DNA of 64,000 bases, from the NCBI RefSeq assembly GCF_015356855.1, contig NZ_ARXR01000002.1:124001-188000 (forward strand). Reading direction: 5' to 3'. The translations under genes and the position numbers were made by a program. The stretch comes from Alloalcanivorax venustensis ISO4 (GTDB lineage: Bacteria > Pseudomonadota > Gammaproteobacteria > Pseudomonadales > Alcanivoracaceae). Every line of letters starts with the position of its first letter. Within the stretch, counting starts at the first letter, position 1. Positions 54,430-62,666 of the stretch are shown here, in pieces. The notes under the pieces were generated by a model. The model was not told the DNA's origin. It did not search any database and worked only from the letters and a program-made list of their open reading frames with translations.

Positions 54430-55125
54430 TTGCGCAATCGTTTCAGCCGTGCCTCCCGTCCTATGATTATTTCACGCTGTCTGGTGACCGTCCGTCGCTT
54501 GCTGAGCGTGGCCGCTTTGGGGGCTTTGCTGACGTGGCCGTCGGTGGGCCGGGTGGCCACCACGGTAATGTTCGATATGCCCGCGCAGCCCCTGTCTCAG
54601 GCGCTCGCGGCGTTCAGCGAACAAACGGGGATCTCTATTTTGGTAACCAGCGATCTGATCCATAATAAAATCGCCGCGCCGGTGCATGGCCGGTTGACGC
54701 CATCGACCGCGCTGCGGGCGTTGCTTGAACCCACCGATCTGGAAGTACGCCGGGTTGACGCATCCGCGTGGACACTGCTGCCACGCGAACCGCAACACAC
54801 CGACACCGTCACGCCACCGGCCAACACCGTGACCCGGGCCTATGCCGGGGCGGTGCAACGTCATATCGCCCGGCTGCTGTGTCGCGGCCATGCCGATCAG
54901 CTCGGGCGAACCCGCCTGGCGTTGCAGTTGTGGGTGCGCGGCGACGGTCTTATCGAACGCGTTCACGTCCTCGACTCAGAGCACGCGCCGCGTTGGAGCA
55001 GCGCCGTTCACGAGACGCTGGAGGGCAGCCGAATCGCCGCTCCGCCCGCCAACCAACCCACGCCCCTTACGGTGCTGCTGGTCCGTGACGGCGCGTCGCC
55101 CTGCGAACGGACTGGGGAGCACTAA
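54430..55125 (+). CDS. VreA-like signalling protein: STN domain plus TonB-C-like domain, no beta-barrel
   Basis: A 231-residue exported protein. Signal about 12-40 (LLSVAALGALLTWPSVG); secretin/TonB short N-terminal (STN) domain about 44-100 (FDMPAQPLSQALAAFSEQTG, ISILVTSDL); linker; C-terminal domain about 130-222 (LALQLWVRGDGLIERVHVLD) resembling TonB C-terminal folds. It lacks the barrel of normal FpvA-type receptors, as does VreA of P. aeruginosa. The TTG at 54430 has AGGG at seven bases; the ATG at 54463 is an alternative with no ribosome site. It heads a three-gene unit with a sigma and an anti-sigma factor. Confidence 0.75.
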   Translation: MRNRFSRASRPMIISRCLVTVRRLLSVAALGALLTWPSVGRVATTVMFDMPAQPLSQALAAFSEQTGISILVTSDLIHNKIAAPVHGRLTPSTALRALLEPTDLEVRRVDASAWTLLPREPQHTDTVTPPANTVTRAYAGAVQRHIARLLCRGHADQLGRTRLALQLWVRGDGLIERVHVLDSEHAPRWSSAVHETLEGSRIAAPPANQPTPLTVLLVRDGASPCERTGEH

Positions 55126-55126
55126 G

Positions 55127-55675
55127 ATGCCCGATACGTTCCACCAGCCGCTACGCGATCTGCTGGTGCTCCGCTACGACGAGTTTCGCCAACGCCTGCG
55201 CAGCCGGCTCGGTTCCCGGCAACTGGCGGAGGACGCGCTTCAGGAGACCTGGCTGCGTGTTGACGCCATGCGCGACAGTACCGCCGTTCGTCATCCGGCG
55301 GCATACTTGTTCCGTGTCGCTCTCAACGTGGCCGAAGAGCAGCGCCGCAAACAGGCGCGGGTGATGACGCTGGATGAAGTGGAAGATCTTTATCTGATGG
55401 CTGATGAGCGCGCCGACCCGGCCCGCGAGGCGCTCGGCGAACAGGAGATCGCCATGCTGCGGCGGGCTCTGTCGGAGTTACCGCGGCGCCGCCGCGCCAT
55501 CGTCACCGCCGCGCGACTGAACGACGTCCCGCATAAAGAGATCGCCGCGCGTCACGGCGTCTCCCTGCGCACCGTCGAAAAGGAACTGAAAGCCGGTCTT
55601 GAGCACTGTTGCAAACGCTTGGACCGGGAGTACATTCAACGCTTCGGGCCGAAAATAAAAAGGCCGCCGTCATGA
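55127..55675 (+). CDS. ECF sigma factor (FecI/VreI-like)
   Basis: A 182-residue extracytoplasmic-function sigma-70 factor of the iron-starvation (FecI-like) group. Region 2 about 10-75 (AEDALQETWLRVDAM, HPAAYLFRVALNVAEEQ) and region 4 about 110-165 (LSELPRRRRAIVTAAR, HKEIAARHGVSLRTVEKELK). GGGGAG precedes the ATG at 55127, two bases after the STN gene stop. The stop overlaps the FecR start (ATGA). Likely targets are the exoprotein gene and the TpsB operon; this is inference from the P. aeruginosa PUMA3 system. Confidence 0.92.
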   Translation: MPDTFHQPLRDLLVLRYDEFRQRLRSRLGSRQLAEDALQETWLRVDAMRDSTAVRHPAAYLFRVALNVAEEQRRKQARVMTLDEVEDLYLMADERADPAREALGEQEIAMLRRALSELPRRRRAIVTAARLNDVPHKEIAARHGVSLRTVEKELKAGLEHCCKRLDREYIQRFGPKIKRPPS

Positions 55676-56643
55676 ACAATCAACACGCCGCTAACAATCC
55701 CGACAACGATCGGATCAGGCGGGAAGCCCGCGAGTGGGTTGTCCGGCTCGCTTCGGGCCAGGCCACATCCGCCGACGGCGACGCCTTTCGGCGGTGGTGC
55801 GCACGCAGCCCGGCGCATGCGGAAGCCTTCGCGGAGTGCCGCCAGGTGTGGCGGGGGATGCAACAGGCCGCGGAACCGACGGCATCGCCGGTGGCGTCCT
55901 TGGGTGGCGCCCGGGAGCGACGCTTCAGCCGGCGCGCCCTGCTCGGCGGTGCCGTGGCCGCTTCCGTGGGTTGGGTGGCACTGCGTTCACCGCTGGACCT
56001 CTGGCCCGACGCCAGCGCGCTGTCGTCGGACCTGTGGACCGCCACCGGCGAACAGCGCGAAGTGGTTCTGCCACAGGCCGCCACCGTCCTCTTGAACACC
56101 CAGACCCGTGTCGACCTGCAACGCCGGAACGACACCGTTACCGGCCTTGTTCTGCGTTCCGGGGAGACCGAAATCACCACCGTGGCCAATACCCGGGACT
56201 TCATGGTAAGCGCCGGCCAAGGGCGGATCGCGGCGGGGCGCGCGCGTTTCAATGTGCGCTACACCGACGAACGGGTACGCGTGACCTGCCTGGAAGGCGA
56301 GGTCGATGTCGCCCATGGCGCCCAGCGATCACGACTGGGGCCGGCTCAACAGGTGGTGTATAACGATATCCGACTGACCGATGTGCAAGATGTTGATACG
56401 CGGCGGGTCAGCGCCTGGCGACAGCGCGTGCTGGTATTCGACGGCATGCCGTTGAACCAGGTGGTCGACGAGGTGAACCGGTATCGGCCGGGCCGGATCG
56501 TGCTGCTGGATGATCGCCTTGGACGCACGCCGGTGCAGGCGTATCTGTCACTGGACCGGCTCGACGATTTCGCCACGCTGGTGCGGGAAGTGCACGGTGC
56601 CAACGTTCGCTCGCTACCCGGCGGCGTCTTGATCATCAGCTGA
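55672..56643 (+). CDS. FecR/VreR-like anti-sigma factor
   Basis: A 323-residue inner-membrane regulator. The cytosolic DUF4880-like N-terminus (AREWVVRLASGQATSADGDA, FRRWCARSPAHAEAFA) binds sigma; the membrane helix is about 86-106 (RRALLGGAVAASVGWVAL); periplasmic FecR domain about 120-240 (TATGEQREVVLPQAATVLLN); C-terminal STN-like domain about 250-323. The sensor protein would signal to this part. Coupled to the sigma gene (ATGA). The 3' end overlaps the convergent YbjN gene by 30 bases. Confidence 0.92.
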   Translation: MNNQHAANNPDNDRIRREAREWVVRLASGQATSADGDAFRRWCARSPAHAEAFAECRQVWRGMQQAAEPTASPVASLGGARERRFSRRALLGGAVAASVGWVALRSPLDLWPDASALSSDLWTATGEQREVVLPQAATVLLNTQTRVDLQRRNDTVTGLVLRSGETEITTVANTRDFMVSAGQGRIAAGRARFNVRYTDERVRVTCLEGEVDVAHGAQRSRLGPAQQVVYNDIRLTDVQDVDTRRVSAWRQRVLVFDGMPLNQVVDEVNRYRPGRIVLLDDRLGRTPVQAYLSLDRLDDFATLVREVHGANVRSLPGGVLIIS

Positions 56644-57072
56644 GCCGGTGGCGCGATAGTTACGTAGATAGAGCAGGAACTCCCGCATCAACCGATCCCA
56701 TAACTCCACTTGAGTGCGCAGGTGGCCCGCACCGACGCCGCCCGCCACGACCACATCCATCTCAAGAACCAAAAAGTCAACCTGGTGAGTGAGCCGGCTG
56801 AACCGCTTATCGCGGTTCCAATCGGATACCATGTTTTCAGGTAACGTCCCCTGGATACGCAACGCACAGCTCAGCGTAAAATCGAGCATTTCCGGGCCTT
56901 CGCCAACCGGGTTGCCCGGCCTGACCGCGAAACCGATGCCCTGGCTGGCGCTGAGCAGTTGTTTGCCGCCGTTCTGCTCACTTTCGTTGGTGCGGTAACC
57001 GGCGCCTTGTAATACTTCCGCCAGGTATTGCAGACTCACCGCTTCGATCATGTCGCTCTTTTGTTCACTCAT
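56614..57072 (-). CDS. YbjN-domain protein
   Basis: A 152-residue protein of the YbjN (type III chaperone-like fold) family: LQYLAEVLQGAGYRTNE near residue 14, VSDWNRDKRFSRLTHQVDFL near 82 and LEMDVVVAGGVGAGHLRTQV near 102. Such folds bind other proteins, so it may be a cytosolic chaperone for the secretion cluster; this is inference. No signal peptide. The start overlaps the end of the coiled-coil gene upstream by eight bases. Confidence 0.75.
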   Translation of the reverse strand: MSEQKSDMIEAVSLQYLAEVLQGAGYRTNESEQNGGKQLLSASQGIGFAVRPGNPVGEGPEMLDFTLSCALRIQGTLPENMVSDWNRDKRFSRLTHQVDFLVLEMDVVVAGGVGAGHLRTQVELWDRLMREFLLYLRNYRATGSADDQDAAG

Positions 57073-57784
57073 TGTTGCGCGCCTCCTCGGATTGATCCGT
57101 CTGCTCGCCGTCGTCGGACGACGTCTCCGTTACTTGCACCTGATTGTTGTAAAGGCGATCGCCGAACGCCTGCGCCTGGTTTTCAAACTCCACCCGCGCC
57201 GAGGCCGCCAGCGGCTGCCGCATACGGAACAAGCTTCCCGAGCCCAGATTCTGATAGGCGTCGAGAATTTCCCGGCCGGCCGAAAACAATGCTTCATTGC
57301 GTTCCACGCAGGTCCGCAGTGCCGCGGCCCGCTCCCGCGCCTGCTTCTCCCAGGTCATTCGTTGCGCCTCCTTCTCTCTCGCCAACGCCAGCAGCTCGTC
57401 ATAGGCGTCCCGCACTTGCTGGGCGCGCTCCTGACTGGCGGCGATTCGTGACTGGCTTGCCCGGCGTTCGGCAGTGAGCTTGCCTTCGCGGTCATCAAGG
57501 CGCGCCTGAAGCGCCTCCACTTGCGCCAGGGCGTCATCCCGCTGCGACTCGGCCTTGGCGCGCGCCGCCTCCAGGCGTGCCTGCCGGGACTGAAGATCAC
57601 GCAGCTGCTGGGTGGTGTTACGCAGCTCAGCCCGCAGCCTCTGTTCAAGGCTCTCCGGTGCCTGCGCCCATGCGGCCGGGACGGAGACCAGGCCGAACAT
57701 CAGCGCCAGCGCCAGCAACCAGCGCGCGCCCGCTCTATCCTTGTCATTCCGATCCATGACTTGCCTGGTTAGCGTTGTTCCCAT
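57065..57784 (-). CDS. Exported coiled-coil protein
   Basis: A 239-residue protein with an N-terminal signal (WLLALALMFGLVSVPAAWAQ, about 22-42), then a continuous heptad-rich coiled coil about 45-165 (LRAELRNTTQQLRDLQSRQA, and so on), and an acidic C-terminus (TSSDDGEQTDQSEEA). The single cysteine is in ALRTCVERNEALF. The start at 57784 has GGAGAAGGA just upstream. No enzymatic motif. Its position after tonB and the porin gene suggests a periplasmic strut for the secretion apparatus; this is inference. Confidence 0.7.
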   Translation of the reverse strand: MGTTLTRQVMDRNDKDRAGARWLLALALMFGLVSVPAAWAQAPESLEQRLRAELRNTTQQLRDLQSRQARLEAARAKAESQRDDALAQVEALQARLDDREGKLTAERRASQSRIAASQERAQQVRDAYDELLALAREKEAQRMTWEKQARERAAALRTCVERNEALFSAGREILDAYQNLGSGSLFRMRQPLAASARVEFENQAQAFGDRLYNNQVQVTETSSDDGEQTDQSEEARNNE

Positions 57785-57802
57785 TTTCCTTCTCCTCGTG
57801 CG

Positions 57803-59482
57803 TCAGAAGCGGGCATTCAATTCGATCTGTAACACATCGATGGCCAGCGGCGGACCGTATACTTCATCCGTACTCAGCCAGCGTCCCTGGGCGAAAACCC
57901 CATCGGTGAAGGCGTAGGCGCCCCCCAGGTAGTAGCCCTTGGCGTTGGTGCCACCGAGGTGAAAGGCGGAATCGTTAAAGGCGTCCGGCAATGCGTCCGG
58001 CTTAATGTGCTTGTAGCCGGCGAATACCTTCCAGTCGCCGACGCGCTCGAGATCCAGGGAGGGGCCAAAGGCAGCGTGTACCATCCAGGCATCGCGGCCG
58101 CTTTTTAGCTCGCCGTTCTGGTCGAAGTTGTTGATCACTTGACCTTCCGCGTTGCGGAACATCTCTTCCTCGCTGTAGCCATTGTTATAGACATAGTTGC
58201 CCGCGAGGCGCAGCTTGTAGCCGCCGATAAAAGGGGTGTCCCAGCGCAGATTGAGGTCGAACAATTCGAACTCAGAGGCCAGGCCGACCAGTTGCGGCAT
58301 GGCGGTACCGGCTTCGTCAGCCGGGTTGAGAGCGATGTCACGCAGTAGGAAAAGGGTGTTACCTTTTTGCATGAAGGCCGGCGCCGAGTCATCCGTGTCG
58401 CAGGTGTTGTCGCCGTAATAGAGCACGCACTCCGAGGATCGCTCACCACGAAGGTTGTGGAAGTCGTAGTAGGACAGCGCCACCAGGAAGCGGTTATCCT
58501 CATTAAAACGCCAGTCGGCGCCGATCTGCGTACCCAGCAGCCACTTGTCATCGCTGCCTTTCTTATCAAAATCCCGCGACGGGAAATCGTCCGATGTGTA
58601 GGAAAGAGGGAACGCACCCAGGGTGCCGAAGAAAGCGCCGTTTTCGCTGAATGTGACGTCGCCCCAGCTCGCGGACACGCCATCGAAATTCAGATCGCCG
58701 TCGTACAACAGATCCGACGAGACAAACGGGTTCTCCGCGCGACCGGCGGTGATATTCCATACCCCCGGCGCCCAGGTGATGCGCGCCCGATCCAGCCAGA
58801 TATCTTTCTTACTTAGGCCGCCGCCCAGGGTCTGGTTGGTGGATACCGGGCTGTCGCTACTGCCGGTGGCGATGCGCAGGCCCGCGCTCCAGGTGTCGGT
58901 CAGCGCCGCTTGCAAACCGAAACGGGCACGCACACGCAGCCGGTTCTCCCGAGACTCTCGCGTGTTCAGTAGCGGTGGCTGTGTCAGGCCCCGCAAGTCA
59001 TAGTTCTCATCATTGAACTCGTTGAAGTCGAAAATTTCGACGCTGTTGTCTCCGGAGTAAAAGCGGGATTCATTCCGCACGCGCACATCACCGAAGAGCG
59101 TGATCCGTGAGGCCCAGTCAGGCAAGGTATTGGGCGCCGCCCAGTTTTCCTCTTTGGCCTGGGCCATCACCTCGTCCTTGACCTCGGCGCGGATTTCATC
59201 GCGCACCGTCTCCGGGATATAGGGCACCCGCACGTCGCCTTCGCGTATTTCCGGTTCGGCCCGCTGTTCCGCCGCCACCGCCTCCCGGCGCGCCTGCTCC
59301 ATCAGGGCCTGTGCCTGCTGCGCCGTGATCACGCCCTGCTCGACCAGAAGGCGAATCAGATGGACGGTGGTGTTGGGGGTAGTGTCCGCTTGCGATGGCG
59401 TGGCGGTTTGCGCCACGGCCGGGCCGGCCAGCACCGCCGCGAGGGCCAGCGCCAGGACCCAACGATGAGATTGCCTGTTCAT
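57803..59482 (-). CDS. Putative outer-membrane porin (Porin_5-like)
   Basis: A 559-residue outer-membrane barrel. Signal about 1-25; short periplasmic region with coiled-coil character (GVITAQQAQALMEQARREAV) about 48-68; barrel about 125-559 with alternating aromatic strands (ITLFGDVRVRNESRFYSGD, WNITAGRAENPFVSSDLLYD) and the C-terminal ELNARF. AGGAG lies ahead of the start. Lying in the TpsB-ExbBD-TonB operon it might be a Ton-linked partner or a substrate porin; the solute is unknown. Confidence 0.8.
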   Translation of the reverse strand: MNRQSHRWVLALALAAVLAGPAVAQTATPSQADTTPNTTVHLIRLLVEQGVITAQQAQALMEQARREAVAAEQRAEPEIREGDVRVPYIPETVRDEIRAEVKDEVMAQAKEENWAAPNTLPDWASRITLFGDVRVRNESRFYSGDNSVEIFDFNEFNDENYDLRGLTQPPLLNTRESRENRLRVRARFGLQAALTDTWSAGLRIATGSSDSPVSTNQTLGGGLSKKDIWLDRARITWAPGVWNITAGRAENPFVSSDLLYDGDLNFDGVSASWGDVTFSENGAFFGTLGAFPLSYTSDDFPSRDFDKKGSDDKWLLGTQIGADWRFNEDNRFLVALSYYDFHNLRGERSSECVLYYGDNTCDTDDSAPAFMQKGNTLFLLRDIALNPADEAGTAMPQLVGLASEFELFDLNLRWDTPFIGGYKLRLAGNYVYNNGYSEEEMFRNAEGQVINNFDQNGELKSGRDAWMVHAAFGPSLDLERVGDWKVFAGYKHIKPDALPDAFNDSAFHLGGTNAKGYYLGGAYAFTDGVFAQGRWLSTDEVYGPPLAIDVLQIELNARF

Positions 59483-59525
59483 GCTATGTCGCTCCTGAAA
59501 CGTTCATCTTGTGAGGTTGCCCTGG

Positions 59526-60275
59526 TCATCCCGGCCGCCGCCCCTGCAGCGACATACGCACCGGCAGGTTGAGAGACTCCGGGGGCGGTTGATCCAAAGG
59601 TTGAATGTCGCGCAAGGCGGCGATTACTTTTTCGTCCACGTCTTCATCGCCGCTCGATTCGAGCAGCTGTACCCGAGTCACCTGTCCATAACGGTCAAGC
59701 CACAGATTGACCTCGACCCGGTAACTCAGATTGCGGATGCTCCGGTTCTCGCGAAGCGCCTTCTGAAACGCGTAAGAGAGGTACTGGCCATAGGTGGCGT
59801 TCCCCACGCCGGCACCAGAACCGCCCATTCCACCGCCGCCGCCGGCGGCAATGTTGAAGGCGTCGGTTCCGGCCTGCGCCTCGCCATCGATCTGCATGGC
59901 GTCGGAGAGATCCTCCGCCGGCGACGGCGGCTCATCCGGGGTCGGCTCTTCCACCGGCGTAGGCTCTGGTTCCGGCTCCGGTTCCACCGCTTCTTCGGGC
60001 TCCGGCTCCGGTTCGGGTTCCGGTGTCTCCTCGGGCGGCGGCGGTGGCGGCAGCGGAATGATCATCTCCTGCTTCGCGACCTGGCGACGCACTCCGGCGG
60101 TGTCGTTGGCCCACAGCCAGACCAACCAGCTCAGCACGGCCAGCCCGAGCAGCGCGGCGGCGACCCATGCGAACCGTGGTATCGGGGTTGACCGTCGCCG
60201 GCCAGACGGGCCAGGGCGCGGCCCGTGCCCACCGGTTTTTCTACGGCGCTTCCATCTCGGTGATTCGGTTGGCAT
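59526..60275 (-). CDS. TonB-family energy transducer
   Basis: A 249-residue TonB. Basic N-terminus, membrane helix about 35-55 (FAWVAAALLGLAVLSWLVWL), long Pro-Glu repeats about 75-115 (PEPEPEPEPEEAVEPEPEPE), a Gly-rich hinge (AAGGGGGMGGSG), and a C-terminal TonB domain about 165-245 (YRVEVNLWLDRYGQVTRVQL). It follows exbD and belongs to a TpsB-ExbB-ExbD-TonB operon rather than an iron-uptake cluster. Confidence 0.92.
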   Translation of the reverse strand: MPTESPRWKRRRKTGGHGPRPGPSGRRRSTPIPRFAWVAAALLGLAVLSWLVWLWANDTAGVRRQVAKQEMIIPLPPPPPPEETPEPEPEPEPEEAVEPEPEPEPTPVEEPTPDEPPSPAEDLSDAMQIDGEAQAGTDAFNIAAGGGGGMGGSGAGVGNATYGQYLSYAFQKALRENRSIRNLSYRVEVNLWLDRYGQVTRVQLLESSGDEDVDEKVIAALRDIQPLDQPPPESLNLPVRMSLQGRRPG

Positions 60276-60295
60276 CTCGGCTAGGGTCCGTGCAG

Positions 60296-60721
60296 TCAGT
60301 TCTTGGGCTTGCCGGTAACCAGCCCGACCTGGGCCAGTTCAAGGCGACGCAGAATATCCAGCACCTCCACCACCTTCTGGTACTGCACCGCGGCGTCGCC
60401 GCGCAGGACCACGGGGAAGTCCGGATTGGTGGCTTTCTCGGTGCGCAACCGGTCTTCCAGTTCCTGCAGGGTGACCGGGTAAGCATCGAGAAAGACCTGC
60501 CCATCGTTGTTCACCGAAACCGCCTTGGTCTTGGGTTCCGATAAAGAGACGGAAGCGCTCGCCTTGGGCAAATCGACCTGGATGCCCGCCACCTGCGCGG
60601 TGGCGGTAAGAATGAACATCACCAGCACCACCATCAGCACGTCGACCAAAGGGGTGATGTTGATGCCGTCCACCGGGCCGTCCATTTCATCGTCGTCCAT
60701 CGAGGCTCTTACGGAAGCCAT
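60296..60721 (-). CDS. exbD: Biopolymer transport protein ExbD
   Basis: A 141-residue proton-channel partner of ExbB. Membrane helix with the conserved aspartate in INITPLVDVLMVVLVMFILT (about 20-39); periplasmic domain to the end. AAGGAG precedes the start. Co-directional with the ExbB fusion, ten bases downstream. Confidence 0.94.
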   Translation of the reverse strand: MASVRASMDDDEMDGPVDGINITPLVDVLMVVLVMFILTATAQVAGIQVDLPKASASVSLSEPKTKAVSVNNDGQVFLDAYPVTLQELEDRLRTEKATNPDFPVVLRGDAAVQYQKVVEVLDILRRLELAQVGLVTGKPKN

Positions 60722-60731
60722 GGCGCTCTCC

Positions 60732-62627
60732 TTAAGCGATTACGTCGCGGGAAGTGGTTCGATGCTTATCGCCGCTGGCGTCGAGCACCGGCGCCGTGCC
60801 GCCGCGCTGCTCGGCCAGGCGGGTGACGAATTCATCGAGGAAGACGCGCATATCGGAACTGATATCGCGGTTGCGTCCGTTCAGCCGGTTGTAGGCGAAC
60901 AGCGCGGGAATGGCGACGAACAGGCCGGCGGCGGTGGCGAGCAAAGCGGCCGCCATACCCGGCGCCACCGCGTTGATATTGACGTTGCCGGCCATGGCGG
61001 TGCCCAGGAACACAACCATGATACCCATTACGGTGCCCAGCAGACCGATGTACGGACCGCCGGCGATGGCGTTCGACAGCACACCCAGCCGATGTCCCAG
61101 CGTGCGGTTCTCCTGGGTCCGCACCGCGTCCATGGACGCGCGGATCGCCTCCAGGGTTTCCGACGAAATACGGTCGGTGTCCGCGCCTTGTTCACGCCGG
61201 ACTCGCAGTTCGTGCACCGCCACCTGGTAGAGCCGCCACAGCGATGAATAGTGCAGCCGTTCACCCAGCGAGCGATCGTCGGCGAGTTGTTCCAGGCGGG
61301 TGCCGACACCGGAGAAGGCCTCACGGAATTCGCTGTTGGCTTCGTCCACCCGACGCGTATGGCGGAACTTCTGGAACATCACCACCCAGGTCTGGACCAT
61401 CATCACCATCAAGACGGCGATGATCACCCAGGCGTCGATGGGCACCGCGCTGAGCAGGAAACCGAGCGCGCCAAAGCCGAACCCGGATTGCTCTTCGTCG
61501 ACACCAAACTCCAGCAAGCGGGATTCACCGCCTTGGGATTGCACGCTGGCCTTCAGAAACGCCGCGGACCTGGCGACCCGGGAGAGACGCACTTCATCCA
61601 TGGCGCCGCTAAAGCCGGCGGCAACCGGCGTGGCGCTTGCGTCATTCGCGGCCGCCTCCTCATCCGCCGGTGTGGTGGCCGCTTCCTCTTCATCCGTGCC
61701 GGCCACGGCCGCCACGCCGTAGCCCGGCACATCGCCGCCAAGGGCGGCCGGCGTATTGAACGCCGGCAACGCACCATCGAGGGAGGATATCGGCTGTCCA
61801 TTCAAATAGAGGGTGATCTGGCGTCCGTCGGCAGTCACCGCTAAGTGCTGCCATTGGTCCGCGGTCAACGGCTGTGCCTGGCCACTGCGCTGCCCGTTTA
61901 CCTCCACGAAAGGCAGCCCGTTTTCCAGGCCGATCAGCAGCGAATTACCGGCGTCCCGGCGGGCGTAGAGGAGCTGCTCGCCGGTGGACTGTGGTGTGCG
62001 TACCCAGGCGCTGAAGGTGAACTGGCCGGACTCCGGGATCGAAAGCGACGGCGACGCCGGCAGCAGCAAGGGCTCGCCGCTGAATTGCGCCGCCTGTGCG
62101 ATCACACCCGATGTCGTTCCAGGCACCGCGTTTTGCGTGTCGTTGGCGTAAGCGGTGGCATCATCGACGGTGGCCCCCGGGGCACTGTCAAAATGATAGA
62201 CGGCGGCGTAATCCGCATCGAAGATCTGGCTGCTGTCCAGGGCCGGCGCGTCAGGATTGCCGTAGTACATCCAGATATCCTGGCGCGCGCCGCCCTGCAT
62301 CTCGGGCACGTCCACCCAGATATAGGCGACGCCCAGCAGAGAATCGAAACTCTCAATGCGATGGTTGAAGACGGTTTCGTCGTCCGCCGCCACGAAGCGC
62401 AGATCCGTGCCGTTCGCTTTCACACCGTCGAAACTGAAGTTGCCGGTATGCAGACGCACCAGCAAGGGAATGCGCCCCACCTGATCGGTGATGGCCGCAC
62501 CCTGTTGTGTGGTGTCCAGGGATATCTGCTTGCGGTAGCTCCAATCTTCTTGCCACCAGGCATGGGCCAGGGTCGGCAAGAGCGTCCCCAGGCAGGATAA
62601 AAGAAAGACGAGTAAGCGTTGTCGCAT
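60732..62627 (-). CDS. DUF2341-LamG-ExbB fusion protein
   Basis: A 631-residue fusion. Signal about 1-23; DUF2341 about 25-120 (WWQEDWSYRKQISLDTTQQG); LamG/concanavalin-like domain about 130-370 (FTFSAWVRTPQSTGEQLLYA, WQHLAVTADGRQITLYLNGQ); membrane helix about 395-415; ExbB/TolQ proton-channel module about 490-600 (LLGTVMGIMVVFLGTAMAGN and AALLATAAGLFVAIPALFAY). An Ala/Glu/Thr-rich insert (about 310-340) interrupts the lectin-like part. Ordinary ExbB lacks such an ectodomain, which could bind the exoprotein or sugar in the periplasm; this is inference. Confidence 0.88.
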   Translation of the reverse strand: MRQRLLVFLLSCLGTLLPTLAHAWWQEDWSYRKQISLDTTQQGAAITDQVGRIPLLVRLHTGNFSFDGVKANGTDLRFVAADDETVFNHRIESFDSLLGVAYIWVDVPEMQGGARQDIWMYYGNPDAPALDSSQIFDADYAAVYHFDSAPGATVDDATAYANDTQNAVPGTTSGVIAQAAQFSGEPLLLPASPSLSIPESGQFTFSAWVRTPQSTGEQLLYARRDAGNSLLIGLENGLPFVEVNGQRSGQAQPLTADQWQHLAVTADGRQITLYLNGQPISSLDGALPAFNTPAALGGDVPGYGVAAVAGTDEEEAATTPADEEAAANDASATPVAAGFSGAMDEVRLSRVARSAAFLKASVQSQGGESRLLEFGVDEEQSGFGFGALGFLLSAVPIDAWVIIAVLMVMMVQTWVVMFQKFRHTRRVDEANSEFREAFSGVGTRLEQLADDRSLGERLHYSSLWRLYQVAVHELRVRREQGADTDRISSETLEAIRASMDAVRTQENRTLGHRLGVLSNAIAGGPYIGLLGTVMGIMVVFLGTAMAGNVNINAVAPGMAAALLATAAGLFVAIPALFAYNRLNGRNRDISSDMRVFLDEFVTRLAEQRGGTAPVLDASGDKHRTTSRDVIA

Positions 62628-62666
62628 GGTCAGGCACTCCGAAGAACTGGCTGTGTTAGGTGTTAT

